Below, in pieces: positions 43,177-52,838 of a stretch of 64,000 bases of DNA. The notes beneath the pieces were generated by a model that ran no database searches, had not been told where the DNA came from, and saw only the letters and a list, made by a program, of their open reading frames with translations. The position numbers and the translations under genes are program-made. Origin of the DNA: JAKJEP01 sp964580995 (GTDB lineage: Bacteria; Planctomycetota; Phycisphaerae; Sedimentisphaerales; SM23-30); assembly GCA_964580995.1 (NCBI GenBank), contig CAZOMV010000015.1, positions 3,607-67,606 on the forward strand. Direction: 5' to 3'. Each line of letters begins with the position of its first letter. Positions within the stretch are counted from its first letter, which is position 1.

Positions 43177-44520
43177 ATGTATAAACTGCTGCTAATCTGG
43201 CGCTATTTTTTAAAAAAGCGAGTTGCCTACATCGCGATACTGGCGGTGATGCTGCTGGTGATGCTGGTGCTGGTGGTGTTAAGTGTCATGTCCGGCCTGC
43301 TGGAAGATACGCGACTGCGGAACCATCAGTGGACCGGGGATCTGGTACTGCTGCGGGATTCTCTGGTGGGGTTTGCTTATTATGAGGAATTTATCGCGGA
43401 ATTAAAGAACCACCCGCAGATAGAAACCGCAACTCCGGTCATCAAAACATTCGGATTGATTCAAGGGGGCGAAGCGCAACAATTGATGGGGGTGCAAATG
43501 GAATCGTGGTGCCGGGTGACCCATTTTCAGCAAACCCTGTTTTATCAGAAAGATTGGGAAAAGCCCAGTTTTGCCGTTACGTCGCTTGACCCGGCACAAC
43601 CGGATCAGGAAACGAATCGTAAGGGGTGTATCCTTGGTTATTACATGCTAGCCGACCAACAGGGAATCTTTCGGCCTGGGAAGGGACAGGTAAAATTAAG
43701 CGTGACCGTGTTCGGCCTGAACGGCAGAGGGCAACTGGCAGGCTCCGGAATCGGGGAGCAGCAGTTCTTCTGGTATGTGGATGATTCCGAATCGGGACTG
43801 GTGGATATCGATGGTTCGGTTCTGTATGTGGATTTCGATCTATTGCAAAAACTCTGTTATATGAACGGTCTGGACGGCCAACCCAAACGCACCAGCGAAA
43901 TCCGCATCAAATGCAAAAACGGAGTGAATCTGGCGGAGGCCAAAACCGCGGTCGCTACTCTCTGGCAGAAATTTTACCAAACTTATCAGAATCAACCGTC
44001 CGGAAATTTGCTGGCGGATGTGCGGGTGGAAACCTGGAAAGAATATCGGCGCAGCCGCATCGCGCCGGCGGAAAAAGAAAAAAGCCTCATGATTGTCATA
44101 TTCAGCATGATCGGGTTTGTGGCGGTCTTTATCATCTTCGCGATTTTTTACATGATCGTGACGGAAAAAATCAAAGACCTGGGCATAGTCAAAAGTGTGG
44201 GGGGATCCAGCTTCGGAGTCAGCCAGATCTTTCTGGGCTATGGCATACTCGTCGGCCTGGTGGGAGCCATTATCGGAACCCTCCTGGGCGTTTTGATCGT
44301 TACCCACAGTAACGAAATAGAAGAGGTACTGAATGCCTGGTTTGGTTTTCGGTTATGGGACCCGGAAGTCTATGCCATCAGCCGTATCCCGGATGTGGTT
44401 GATTACCGGCAGGCAGCCGTGATCGGGCTGGTTGCGATACTGGCATGCGTGCTGGGAGTGTTGCTACCGGCCTGGCGCGGGGCAAAATTAGAGGTGGTAG
44501 AAACTTTACGGGTGGACTAA
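43177..44520 (+). CDS. FtsX/LolE-type ABC transporter permease (second of two)
   Basis: The protein is 447 aa, similar in topology to the preceding permease: N-terminal segment VAYIAILAVMLLVMLVLVVLSVMSG, a large periplasmic domain, then three C-terminal helices ending in LLPAWRGAKLEVVETLRVD. The two permeases are only distantly alike in the middle, as expected for a heterodimeric LolC/LolE pair. It is 9 bp downstream of the first and 9 bp upstream of the ATPase. Confidence 0.87.
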   Translation: MYKLLLIWRYFLKKRVAYIAILAVMLLVMLVLVVLSVMSGLLEDTRLRNHQWTGDLVLLRDSLVGFAYYEEFIAELKNHPQIETATPVIKTFGLIQGGEAQQLMGVQMESWCRVTHFQQTLFYQKDWEKPSFAVTSLDPAQPDQETNRKGCILGYYMLADQQGIFRPGKGQVKLSVTVFGLNGRGQLAGSGIGEQQFFWYVDDSESGLVDIDGSVLYVDFDLLQKLCYMNGLDGQPKRTSEIRIKCKNGVNLAEAKTAVATLWQKFYQTYQNQPSGNLLADVRVETWKEYRRSRIAPAEKEKSLMIVIFSMIGFVAVFIIFAIFYMIVTEKIKDLGIVKSVGGSSFGVSQIFLGYGILVGLVGAIIGTLLGVLIVTHSNEIEEVLNAWFGFRLWDPEVYAISRIPDVVDYRQAAVIGLVAILACVLGVLLPAWRGAKLEVVETLRVD

Positions 44521-44529
44521 AATAAAACC

Positions 44530-45231
44530 ATGAGCCAGACAAACCAAAATATAATAATACGCACAAAAGCCCTGTATAAAGATTACCAAATGGGCCGGGA
44601 TAAACTCCACGTTTTACGCGGGGTCAATCTGGAGGTGCGGCGGGGGGAATTTCTGGCGATTATGGGAGCCAGCGGCAGCGGGAAAAGCACCTTATTACAC
44701 ATCTTGGGTCTTCTTGACCACCCCGACCGGGGTGAAGTCGAATTCGAAGGAAAGCAGGTATTTCTTCAGAGCCAGTCTCAGCAGGACCGGATTCGAAATA
44801 AGGACATCGGATTTGTTTTTCAGTTTTACCACTTATTACCCGAATTAAATGTAGAGGAAAATGTCTTGCTGCCGGAAATGGTAGGCAATTCACTCTGGAG
44901 TTGGACCCGGAAGCGGAAAAATGCCCGCCGCCAGGCTCGTGAAGTGATCGCCGCTGTAGGATTAGAGAAACAGATTCAGCAGCGACCTGCCACTTTGTCA
45001 GGCGGTGAGCGGCAAAGGGTGGCAATTGCTCGTGCTCTGGTTCAGCAGCCAAAATTATTATTGGCCGATGAGCCGACAGGAAATCTTGACTCTGTCTCAG
45101 GAAAAGTTATCTTAGAGCTTCTCGGTCGATTAAATCGAGCGGGCCAGACAATTGTTATGGTTACTCATGACGCAAAAGTAGCCGCACTGGCCGATAGAAA
45201 ATTAGACCTTTTAGATGGTAAAATTCAATAA
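44530..45231 (+). CDS. LolD-type ABC transporter ATPase
   Basis: The protein is 233 aa. Walker A is GASGSGKSTLLH, signature LSGGERQRVAIARAL, Walker B LLLADEPTGNLD and H-loop MVTHD. These, with the Q-loop FVFQFYHLLPELN, match the MacB/LolD subfamily. It energises the two upstream permeases and probably releases lipoproteins or another envelope substrate. The many lipobox genes in this window fit that role. A 7-bp hairpin follows the stop. Confidence 0.92.
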   Translation: MSQTNQNIIIRTKALYKDYQMGRDKLHVLRGVNLEVRRGEFLAIMGASGSGKSTLLHILGLLDHPDRGEVEFEGKQVFLQSQSQQDRIRNKDIGFVFQFYHLLPELNVEENVLLPEMVGNSLWSWTRKRKNARRQAREVIAAVGLEKQIQQRPATLSGGERQRVAIARALVQQPKLLLADEPTGNLDSVSGKVILELLGRLNRAGQTIVMVTHDAKVAALADRKLDLLDGKIQ

Positions 45232-45242
45232 AAAGGCGGTAA

Positions 45243-45264
45243 AAGCTGCATATGGAGGCAGCTT
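45243..45264 (+). terminator. hairpin after the lolD-type gene
   Basis: AAGCTGC and GCAGCTT form a perfect 7-bp stem around ATATGGAG. No T-run follows, so it may attenuate or process rather than end transcription before ilvE. Confidence 0.35.
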
Positions 45265-45306
45265 GTGTTAAAATAGGATTTATAGGCAATATAGTAAAGG
45301 TGTTTT

Positions 45307-46164
45307 ATGGGCTTAAAAATCTGGCTCAACGATAAGTTGGTTGAGGAATCCGAGGCTAAAGTATCTGTTTTCGATCATGGCTTGCTCTATGGTGATGGAG
45401 TTTTTGAGGGAATCCGTGTCTATGGCGGCAAGGTATTTGAGCTGAAAGCCCATATGGACCGGTTATATGTATCCGCCAAGGCCATTCGCCTGGTAATTCC
45501 TCAGGATATTGAAACCCTTTCGGATAATGTCCGTAAAACCGTAGCGGCCAATAATATAAAAGATGGATATATTCGGTTGATTGTGACTCGTGGTGTCGGC
45601 TCCCTGGGTCTGAATCCGCTGACCTGCAGCCAGGGACAAATCATCATCATTGCCGACAAAATTCAATTATATCCCCCGGAAGTATATGAACGTGGCCTGC
45701 GTGTCATCAGTGCCAACACCATGCGGAACCATCCGCTGGCCATGAGTCCGCAAATCAAAAGCCTGAATTACCTGAATAACATTATTGCCAAAATAGAGGC
45801 CCTGGATCGGGACATGCTGGAAGCGATCATGTACAACCACATGGGATATGTTGCCGAAGCCACCGGTGATAATGTCTTTGTCATTCGGAATAGCCGGATT
45901 TACACCCCCCCTATCTCCGCCGGTTCACTGGAGGGAATCACGCGGGGGGTGGTGATTCAACTGGCACGGCAAAGCCGCTATGACGTGTTGGAGCAGAATT
46001 TAACCCGCTATGATTTATATGCGGCCGATGAGATTTTTTTAACGGGAACCGCGGCGGAGGTCGTCGGAGTTGTTGAGGTTGACGGACGCAAGATTGGCAC
46101 CGGCCGGCCTGGCGCGATTACCCGGGATTTATTGCAAAAATTCGAAGCGTATGCCCGAAGCTGA
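45307..46164 (+). CDS. ilvE: branched-chain amino acid aminotransferase (class IV)
   Basis: The protein is 285 aa. It shows fold-type IV PLP motifs: VSVFDHGLLYGDGVFEGIR, the catalytic Lys in MSPQIKSLNYLNNI, the EATGDNVFVI segment, and the phosphate-loop GTAAEVVGVVEVDGR. It transfers amino groups between glutamate and branched-chain keto acids (Leu, Ile, Val), though D-amino acid or aminodeoxychorismate lyase activity cannot be excluded. AAAGGTG lies 4-5 nt before the ATG. Confidence 0.9.
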   Translation: MGLKIWLNDKLVEESEAKVSVFDHGLLYGDGVFEGIRVYGGKVFELKAHMDRLYVSAKAIRLVIPQDIETLSDNVRKTVAANNIKDGYIRLIVTRGVGSLGLNPLTCSQGQIIIIADKIQLYPPEVYERGLRVISANTMRNHPLAMSPQIKSLNYLNNIIAKIEALDRDMLEAIMYNHMGYVAEATGDNVFVIRNSRIYTPPISAGSLEGITRGVVIQLARQSRYDVLEQNLTRYDLYAADEIFLTGTAAEVVGVVEVDGRKIGTGRPGAITRDLLQKFEAYARS

Positions 46165-46214
46165 AAGCGGTTGCCTGTGTTTTATCCCTCACTCAATAAC
46201 AGAAGATCTTTTCC

Positions 46215-47174
46215 ATGATTGATATGCTGCAAGCGTACGATTGCATTATGACCGAGATGGAGGAAGTCCGAGAGATCTTCAACCGGGAGTTGCTCTGTGA
46301 TGTTCCCATGATCTCGGATCTGCTCGATCATGTCGGCAAGTTCCGTGGGAAAATGCTGCGGCCGATGCTGGTTCTTTTAAGCGGGCAAGCCTGCGGCCGG
46401 ATGAACCATCAGCATCGAAAGATTGCTGTGGTTCTGGAAATGGTACATATGGCCACCCTGGTCCATGATGATGTCCTGGATGAAACGGAAATCCGGCGTC
46501 GCGGAAAAACGATCAATTCTCTGCACGGCAATGAAACCGCGGTGATGCTGGGCGATTTATTGATCAGCCGCGCCTTCCATCTGTGCAGTTCGCTGGACAA
46601 TCCAATTTATTCCCGCCGGATCGCCACCGCCGCCAATACGGTCTGCGAAGGGGAAATCATGCAGTTATACTATCGCGACTATTATGATCTGGAGGAGGAG
46701 CGTTATCTGGAAATTATCGCGCGTAAAACGGCTGCTTTAATCTCGTGCAGTTGTTATCTCGGCGCCAAGACCGCGGATGCCGAGGAAAAAGAATGCCAAA
46801 ATCTGGAAGCCTACGGGAAAAACCTGGGGATCGCGTTTCAGATTATGGACGATGTGATTGACTTGACGGGCAAAGAAACACAGGCCGGCAAGACGTTGGG
46901 GACGGATTTTCTGAAAGGGAAAATCACCCTGCCCGGAATTCATTTGTTACGCAGTTGTGATCCGGAGAAAAGGCAGGCCGTACGATCCTGGCTGGACCGC
47001 CGGACGCCTCCGGATTACGAAAATTATGTAACGGCCCTGCACGAATCCGGCAGTATGGAATACGCACGGCGGCGGGCGAAGCAATACATTGAACAAGCAC
47101 AGAAGGAATTGTCGTCTCATCCCGACCGGGAAGCCCGGAAGCTCCTGATGGAACTGGCGGAGCTGGTGGTGTAA
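46215..47174 (+). CDS. polyprenyl diphosphate synthase
   Basis: The protein is 319 aa. The first aspartate-rich motif is LVHDDVLDE (about residue 85) and the second is FQIMDDVIDLTG, with RRGKTIN and GKTLGTDFLKGKITLP around them. These define long-chain E-polyprenyl synthases (IspB/HepT type) that make the side chain of a quinone. The residues before the first motif (MVHMATLVHDD) fit a long product. It is 4 bp upstream of the DUF89 gene. Confidence 0.92.
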   Translation: MIDMLQAYDCIMTEMEEVREIFNRELLCDVPMISDLLDHVGKFRGKMLRPMLVLLSGQACGRMNHQHRKIAVVLEMVHMATLVHDDVLDETEIRRRGKTINSLHGNETAVMLGDLLISRAFHLCSSLDNPIYSRRIATAANTVCEGEIMQLYYRDYYDLEEERYLEIIARKTAALISCSCYLGAKTADAEEKECQNLEAYGKNLGIAFQIMDDVIDLTGKETQAGKTLGTDFLKGKITLPGIHLLRSCDPEKRQAVRSWLDRRTPPDYENYVTALHESGSMEYARRRAKQYIEQAQKELSSHPDREARKLLMELAELVV

Positions 47175-47178
47175 ATCG

Positions 47179-48246
47179 ATGGCCCTATTTTCATTATTAG
47201 CCGATCCTGATCGTTATGTCGCGGATACCTGGGACATTACCGACGATGAGGAAGCAAGAAAGTACTGGATTGAGGCGTTTGGCCAGGCGAAGGAGACCAT
47301 ACTGACCGCGGCCCGGCAATGCCTGGTAACGGATCACCAGGGTCTGGAAGGGGCCATTGCAAGATCCCGGCAAAGCTATGAGAAAATCATCGGCGAAATG
47401 CAAAATCGTCCGGAGCGATTCAAGCCGTTCACATTATTTACCTTTGATAATATTCATAAAGAAATTCTGGAAGAAAACGGGTTGCAGGATCCCTTTTTAA
47501 AAGTCAAACATCAGGAAAATGTCAAAGCGTGCAGCCAATACAAACGGCTGATTACCGCCCACGAAAAGCTGGAAGTCAAATCCCTGATCCGGGTTTTGAC
47601 AGAAGGAATTTTTGCCGGCAATATATTTGATCTGGGCTGCCAAAAAACAGCCAAAGAGTATTATCAAAATGGCCTGGATTTTTTTCATACTTTGGACCAT
47701 CTCACTCCGCACCCCTGGCTGGTGGATGATTACCATCCGTGGAGTGAATTTTTTATTTCCCAAAGCAATCATTTGAAACGGGTCGTATTTTTTGTGGATA
47801 ATGCCGGGCCGGATTTTGTGCTGGGCTGTGTGCCGCTGGCCCGCGTATTGGCAAAACGCGGGGCAACCGTGGTTCTGGTTTCGAACGATCACCCCTGTTT
47901 GAATGATATGACCGTACCGGAATGCCGGGCGGTTTTACGGGCCTTGGCGGAGGATGATCCGATTTTACGCTATCTTTTGCAAACCAAACGGATTCGGCTG
48001 GCCGGATCGGGCAACGGCTATCCGCTGATTGACTTCAAGAATATTTCGGAAACTTGCGATCAGGCCGCTCGGAAAGCGGATTTGTTAATTCTTGAGGGGA
48101 TGGGCCGGGCGGTAGAAAGTAACTGGCATGCCCGGTTCCGGTGTCCCACCTTGAAAATCGCGATGTTGAAAAATGAATGGATTGCAAAACAATTGAATGG
48201 TAAATTATATGATTTAATATGTAGATTTGAATTACCCGGGAAATAA
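47179..48246 (+). CDS. DUF89/ARMT1-type damage-control phosphatase
   Basis: The protein is 355 aa. DUF89 signatures are present: FVDNAGPDFVLGCVPLARVLA, NDHPCLNDMT, the AGSGNGYPLID turn and DLLILEGMGRAVESN. The Asp/Asn cluster binds a divalent metal. DUF89 enzymes hydrolyse damaged or surplus phospho-metabolites (for example oxidised pantetheine phosphates or sugar phosphates). The start is GGTGGTG-adjacent ATG, 4 bp after the polyprenyl synthase stop. Confidence 0.85.
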   Translation: MALFSLLADPDRYVADTWDITDDEEARKYWIEAFGQAKETILTAARQCLVTDHQGLEGAIARSRQSYEKIIGEMQNRPERFKPFTLFTFDNIHKEILEENGLQDPFLKVKHQENVKACSQYKRLITAHEKLEVKSLIRVLTEGIFAGNIFDLGCQKTAKEYYQNGLDFFHTLDHLTPHPWLVDDYHPWSEFFISQSNHLKRVVFFVDNAGPDFVLGCVPLARVLAKRGATVVLVSNDHPCLNDMTVPECRAVLRALAEDDPILRYLLQTKRIRLAGSGNGYPLIDFKNISETCDQAARKADLLILEGMGRAVESNWHARFRCPTLKIAMLKNEWIAKQLNGKLYDLICRFELPGK

Positions 48247-48259
48247 GGATTACCTATTC

Positions 48260-49375
48260 ATGAAAGATGTTCGGCTGGAAAAATTGGCACAGGTGCTGGT
48301 TCGATATTCGGTGGCTTTACAGCCTAATGATCTGGTAGTGATCCAGTCCACTTTGATTGGTGAACCGCTGGTGGTGGAGCTTTACAAAGCGGCATTGCAA
48401 GCCGGTGCGCACCCGCAGGTCCGCATGGCACCGGATGAATTGACCGAATGGCTCCTCAAATACGGCAATGAACAGCAATTGAAATATCTATCCCCGCTGG
48501 CCATGCACGATATCGAAAAGATAGATGCCCGAATATCCCTTTGGTCGGAGGTAAACACCCGTGCTCTGAGCCATACGGATCCGGCCAAACATGCCATGAT
48601 GTCCGCCGCCCGCAAGCCGCTTGTGAACCGGGTTATGGAACGGACCGCTAAAAACGAGTTTCGCTGGACCGGTACGATGTTTCCCACCCAGGCCAGTGCT
48701 CAGGATGCGGGGATGTCATTAACGGAATATGAAGAGTTTGTTTTTGGGGCGGGCCTGCTGGATCATAAGGATCCGGTAGCGGCCTGGCAGGACGTGGAGA
48801 AGCGGCAGGAACGGGCCGTTGAATTGCTGAACGGGAAAAAGACCCTGCGAATCGAAGCGGCCAATGGCACCGATCTGACCATGTCCATGGAAAGCCGCAA
48901 ATGGATTAACTGCTGCGGAAAAATCAATTTCCCGGATGGGGAAATTTACAGTGCCCCGGTGGAAGATTCTGTTCAGGGAACGATTGTCTTTAGCTTTCCC
49001 GCGCTGTATATGGGACATGAATGCGACGGAGTAACGCTGCGTTTCGAAAAAGGAAAGGTTGTCAAAGCCACAGCCGCCAAGGGGGAAGCCTTTTTGAATC
49101 AGATGCTGGACCAGGACGAAGGTGCCCGAGTGGTGGGTGAAATCGCAATCGGGACGAATTATGGCATAACCGAATTTACCCGGAATACCTTATTCGATGA
49201 AAAAATCGGCGGGACTATTCATTTGGCGGTGGGAGCGGCCTACCCGCAAACCGGCGGCAAAAATCAGTCCGGTCTCCATTGGGATATGGTTTGTGATCTG
49301 CGCCCGGGCGGACGCATTACTCTGTATGGTAAGACGATACACGAAAACGGAAAATTTACAACCATCGAACTATGA
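48260..49375 (+). CDS. aminopeptidase, M29 family
   Basis: The protein is 371 aa from the ATG at 48260 (AAGGA 10 nt upstream; an earlier TTG at 48227 overlaps the previous gene). M29 features are visible: LAQVLVRYSVALQPNDLV at the N-terminus, NFPDGEIYSAPVEDSVQGT (metal Glu residues), EIAIGTNYGITEFTRNTLFDEKIGGTIHLA and GLHWDMVCDLR near the end. These metallo-peptidases remove N-terminal residues from short peptides in the cytoplasm. It overlaps the HAD gene by 4 bp. Confidence 0.92.
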   Translation: MKDVRLEKLAQVLVRYSVALQPNDLVVIQSTLIGEPLVVELYKAALQAGAHPQVRMAPDELTEWLLKYGNEQQLKYLSPLAMHDIEKIDARISLWSEVNTRALSHTDPAKHAMMSAARKPLVNRVMERTAKNEFRWTGTMFPTQASAQDAGMSLTEYEEFVFGAGLLDHKDPVAAWQDVEKRQERAVELLNGKKTLRIEAANGTDLTMSMESRKWINCCGKINFPDGEIYSAPVEDSVQGTIVFSFPALYMGHECDGVTLRFEKGKVVKATAAKGEAFLNQMLDQDEGARVVGEIAIGTNYGITEFTRNTLFDEKIGGTIHLAVGAAYPQTGGKNQSGLHWDMVCDLRPGGRITLYGKTIHENGKFTTIEL

Positions 49376-50079
49376 AAAAGATCGAGGCGATTTTATTTGA
49401 TTTTGGCGGGACCCTGGACTATGACGGTGTGGACTGGTTCACCCGTTTGTTCCGCATTCTCCAGCCTACCCACCGGTTCGCAACCCAAAAGGAATTCGAT
49501 ACCTATGCGGATCAGGCCGCCCAAGCGATTTGTTTTATGGAGGACACGCCCACCCTTTCCATGGCAGAGACCGTGGGGCGAATCTGCGAACAAATTCAGG
49601 CTCGATCCCACACCCATAACGGGCATGACTCCTTTGCCTGGGATCCGAAACAAGTGAGCGAAACGTTTGTGAGCGAATCCCGGCGGTATCTGGAACGAAA
49701 CCGGCAGGTTCTGGCCCAGCTTCACAAAACATTTCGGCTGGGAGTCATCAGCAACAATTGGGGGAACACCGCCGGCTGGTGCCGGCAATGTCTGCTTCAT
49801 GAGTATCTGGACACCATGATCGACTCCACCGTGGTCGGTTCGGTGAAACCGGATGCGGGTATCTTCCAGGCGGCCCTGCGGGACATGAAATTAGCACCGG
49901 AACAATGCGTCTATGTCGGGGACCGTTACGATTGCGATGTCCAGGGGTCCCGTGCGGCAGGCATGGTTCCGATTTGGATCGTCGGGGAGAGAAATCATAC
50001 CCCACCGGATAACTCGCCGGAGGTATTGCGAATCAGCAATCTGACCAGACTGCTGGAGATCGATTTTTCCCGATTATAA
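49372..50079 (+). CDS. HAD-superfamily hydrolase
   Basis: The protein is 235 aa. Motif I is FDFGGTLDYDG (Asp nucleophile; position +2 is Gly), motif II is VISNNWG, the Lys lies in GSVKPDAGIF and motif IV is YVGDRYDCDVQGSRAAG. A helical cap spans residues 25-125. The start overlaps the aminopeptidase stop (ATGA), so both are coupled. It is the last gene of the lysS run and is convergent with the RDD gene. Substrate unknown. Confidence 0.87.
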   Translation: MKKIEAILFDFGGTLDYDGVDWFTRLFRILQPTHRFATQKEFDTYADQAAQAICFMEDTPTLSMAETVGRICEQIQARSHTHNGHDSFAWDPKQVSETFVSESRRYLERNRQVLAQLHKTFRLGVISNNWGNTAGWCRQCLLHEYLDTMIDSTVVGSVKPDAGIFQAALRDMKLAPEQCVYVGDRYDCDVQGSRAAGMVPIWIVGERNHTPPDNSPEVLRISNLTRLLEIDFSRL

Positions 50080-50093
50080 AAGGGAACCATACC

Positions 50094-51929
50094 TCAGTTC
50101 TCCCGTTCCGAATGCTCTTTTTCATCGGGGGAACTATCGGAACGGGATGCGCTCATCATTCGCGCTTTTAATTCGGGTGTATTCATGACGATAATAGTTT
50201 GGGCCGCCAAATCGCCGAATCGTTGTTTGTTTCTGGTAAAGAGAACCACCAGAAAAACCGGGAAAAACATTTGCGGATGGAATTCCAGAATCCGAAGCAT
50301 ATCTCGAATGAAAACCTGCCAGCGACGGATGGGTTTGCCATCCTGGCCGAGAATCACCAGGCCCAACGCCAGTTTTCCAGCGGTAGTACCGAAAAACATT
50401 TCAAAAACAAAAAAGTAAAGAATCACCACCGCAAAAAAAACCAGCAGCAGCTTGCCGACAAAAGGATCTATAATGCCTTGCTGTAGTTGTTCCAGAGAGT
50501 AGGGATCCATTTGCAGCGGACGCAGCTTCTCAGGGGCAAGAATATTGGCGATAAACAAAAGGATTTGCAGGAACATGGAGATCACAAAAATATCCAGGAA
50601 GAACGCAACCAGTCGTCTCCAGAGCGGTGCCACATGAATATAGTCCGGCAACGGATCCGCCGGGGAAAAGATTTGTTTGCGGCGCCAAAACAGGATCGCA
50701 CCTGCCGCCACCATTAAGGTGATCCCAACCGTAGGGTTTTCTGCCCATTTCAACAGCGGAAAAGGCGTTTGTCCCACCGCCCGGATGGGCTGATTATCGA
50801 CCGTAATAGTTTTTGCGTGAGGAGAAAAATAACCGAACCGGACTTCCTTATCCGACTCCCACTGGAAAAAAGCGATATTCTGCCCGAACGCGGTAAAGGC
50901 GGCATGGTCGCGTTGCACCGTGAACACTTGCCCATTCTTGTCCGCTAGTAACGGAGAAAATTGCCAGGTGTTTCCATTCTGCCAGCCGAGTTGAACCTGG
51001 GTAACGCGCCCTGTAGTACCATCCGCACTAGCAGAGTCAGACTCGGTAAAAGCGATCAGAAGCAACTGGCGGTTTACATTCAACGCGGAAAGATCATACA
51101 CCTGATCGAGGGATAGGATCTCGACCGGCGAGAGGATATGTTTCTGTAGTTGAAAATGCTGAATTTTATCGGCCGAATCCATCGAATTCGCATCACCAGC
51201 CGGAATCCCAAAAATATGGATAGTCTCTCCGTGAACCGCCATATGAAGTTTCGACAAAGGGGGCAGAGGAAAAGACCCTGCGGAAAGACACCGCCATTCC
51301 TTATCGAGGCCCCGCTGGAGAATAACATATTCACCCACAGAAAGAGAGGGTGTTTTCTGATCAGCCTCTATTTTTTCAGAATCTTTTGCAGCAGGCATCG
51401 GTTCGTTGGCATCCGAAGAGGATGGGGACGGCTGAACAGGCACCATGCTGCTGAGGGCGGGAATATTTTCTACCGGCTTCTCGACCAGGGCCAGGGCATA
51501 CAACGCTTCATCCTGGGAACTGCAATCTAAAATACGCAAACCCGCGGGCAATTGCCTTTCGGTTTGAGGTTCCGTGTTCAGACTGTAACTTTGACAGCCA
51601 CCGCCCTGCAAAAAAACCATCAAACGGTCCTGATGCATGACTACCACATCCGGAATACCGGAATACCCGAAGTCCGGCAAGAATGTATCGCGTACCAGAT
51701 CGCGAAAATAAAGCTGGTACCCCGGCGCCTGTTGCTGCTCCCGCGCCAGCAGCAGATAGACACCCCGGTCATTACCGCTAGCCCACATAACCGGGACTGC
51801 ATTTGTTGTGGAAAGCGCCGGATGGAGATCTTCCTGACCGGATAGCGGCAGCGCAGGGGCCGACAAAAACACGATTGTCCAGAATAAACTGGACAAAAAG
51901 GAAGAAAACGTTTCTTTATTCATTTTCAC
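50094..51929 (-). CDS. RDD-domain membrane protein with large N-terminal extracytoplasmic region
   Basis: The protein is 611 aa with a GTG start; ATG at 51923 is an alternative. A signal peptide (SLFWTIVFLSAPALPLSG) precedes about 350 residues of beta-rich sequence with repeated blade-like units, perhaps a propeller. A membrane segment follows (PTVGITLMVAAGAILFW), then an RDD domain with three helices (RRLVAFFLDIFVISMFLQ, FVFEMFFGTTAGKLALGLVI). RDD proteins are small membrane modules of uncertain transport role. It overlaps the lipoprotein gene upstream by 14 bp. Confidence 0.8.
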   Translation of the reverse strand: MKMNKETFSSFLSSLFWTIVFLSAPALPLSGQEDLHPALSTTNAVPVMWASGNDRGVYLLLAREQQQAPGYQLYFRDLVRDTFLPDFGYSGIPDVVVMHQDRLMVFLQGGGCQSYSLNTEPQTERQLPAGLRILDCSSQDEALYALALVEKPVENIPALSSMVPVQPSPSSSDANEPMPAAKDSEKIEADQKTPSLSVGEYVILQRGLDKEWRCLSAGSFPLPPLSKLHMAVHGETIHIFGIPAGDANSMDSADKIQHFQLQKHILSPVEILSLDQVYDLSALNVNRQLLLIAFTESDSASADGTTGRVTQVQLGWQNGNTWQFSPLLADKNGQVFTVQRDHAAFTAFGQNIAFFQWESDKEVRFGYFSPHAKTITVDNQPIRAVGQTPFPLLKWAENPTVGITLMVAAGAILFWRRKQIFSPADPLPDYIHVAPLWRRLVAFFLDIFVISMFLQILLFIANILAPEKLRPLQMDPYSLEQLQQGIIDPFVGKLLLVFFAVVILYFFVFEMFFGTTAGKLALGLVILGQDGKPIRRWQVFIRDMLRILEFHPQMFFPVFLVVLFTRNKQRFGDLAAQTIIVMNTPELKARMMSASRSDSSPDEKEHSEREN

Positions 51930-52812
51930 ACTGCTTATCTATTTGTAGGTATTCTTCTGCGTCAATCCCCGGAATCCGGACAGGACGTTCGAATAATGTC
52001 CGTTCTTTCTTGTCCACCTTGAACCGGTGTAATTTCAGATGAATATACGTGTCGTCAGCCGGATACCGCAGCAGGATATCCCCCGGAATCCAGGCATTCT
52101 CCAAAGACTGGTACTCCGTCAAGGTGCTCTGGATCAGAATTTTCCCGGCGGGGTCAAACTCGATGATTTCGCAGGCCAGGTAGGTATATCGGTCAAACCC
52201 GATCTTACGCTTTAGATAAACGCCATCTTCCCCGGTGTCGAGAAAACTGAAACTGTTCGTCTGGGGATCATATACCGGATCGATGGCCTGGTTCGGGTCC
52301 GGCGATAAAGGACAAAGACCGATGTACTCCAGCAGAATCTGCGGGTTCATCGGCATGTTTTCCGCACAGGGCTTGCCCAAATGTTCATATTTTCCCCACT
52401 GGGCAAAATTCTGCTGGGGATTCTTGGAATAGATCCAGTATTCTTTCTGGTTGGAGGCAATCACAAAAGCGGCTCCCAAAGTAGCGTCCGCCTGCAGATA
52501 AACCATGGCTGCCCCCCCCACTTCCCCAGGCGGACGGTAAAAAACTTTACCGGATGATTCCTTATAATTATGCGTCTTTCTATTTTCATCGATAACATTT
52601 ACTTCCCATTTTTTCAGAGACGCCATAAATGGAGGAATATTTTCAATATTCGTATGATATTGTACCATAATCTGATCGGCAGATAACGGCTCCGGGAGAG
52701 GCCGGATTTGCTTTTGCGGTTCACAACCCGAAAAAATCAGAAAAAGCAGTACGCCCATCCAAACGATAAGAGATTCCGCTTTAAAAGTAATATCTTTTTG
52801 CATATCCATCAT
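51916..52812 (-). CDS. lipoprotein of unknown function, possibly LolA/LolB-like fold
   Basis: The protein is 298 aa. The lipobox is FSGC (Cys30). The body contains many beta strands of the form GKVFYRPPGEVGGAAMVYLQ, EYWIYSKNPQ and YLACEIIEFDPAGKILIQS, as in the half-barrel lipid-binding LolA/LolB or DUF4292 families; this is shape-based inference. GAGG precedes the first ATG closely; the second or third Met may be used. It overlaps the RDD gene by 14 bp and is probably co-transcribed with it. Confidence 0.7.
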   Translation of the reverse strand: MMDMQKDITFKAESLIVWMGVLLFLIFSGCEPQKQIRPLPEPLSADQIMVQYHTNIENIPPFMASLKKWEVNVIDENRKTHNYKESSGKVFYRPPGEVGGAAMVYLQADATLGAAFVIASNQKEYWIYSKNPQQNFAQWGKYEHLGKPCAENMPMNPQILLEYIGLCPLSPDPNQAIDPVYDPQTNSFSFLDTGEDGVYLKRKIGFDRYTYLACEIIEFDPAGKILIQSTLTEYQSLENAWIPGDILLRYPADDTYIHLKLHRFKVDKKERTLFERPVRIPGIDAEEYLQIDKQCENE

Positions 52813-52838
52813 GCCTCGTTCCCCGAAATTATGCCAAT

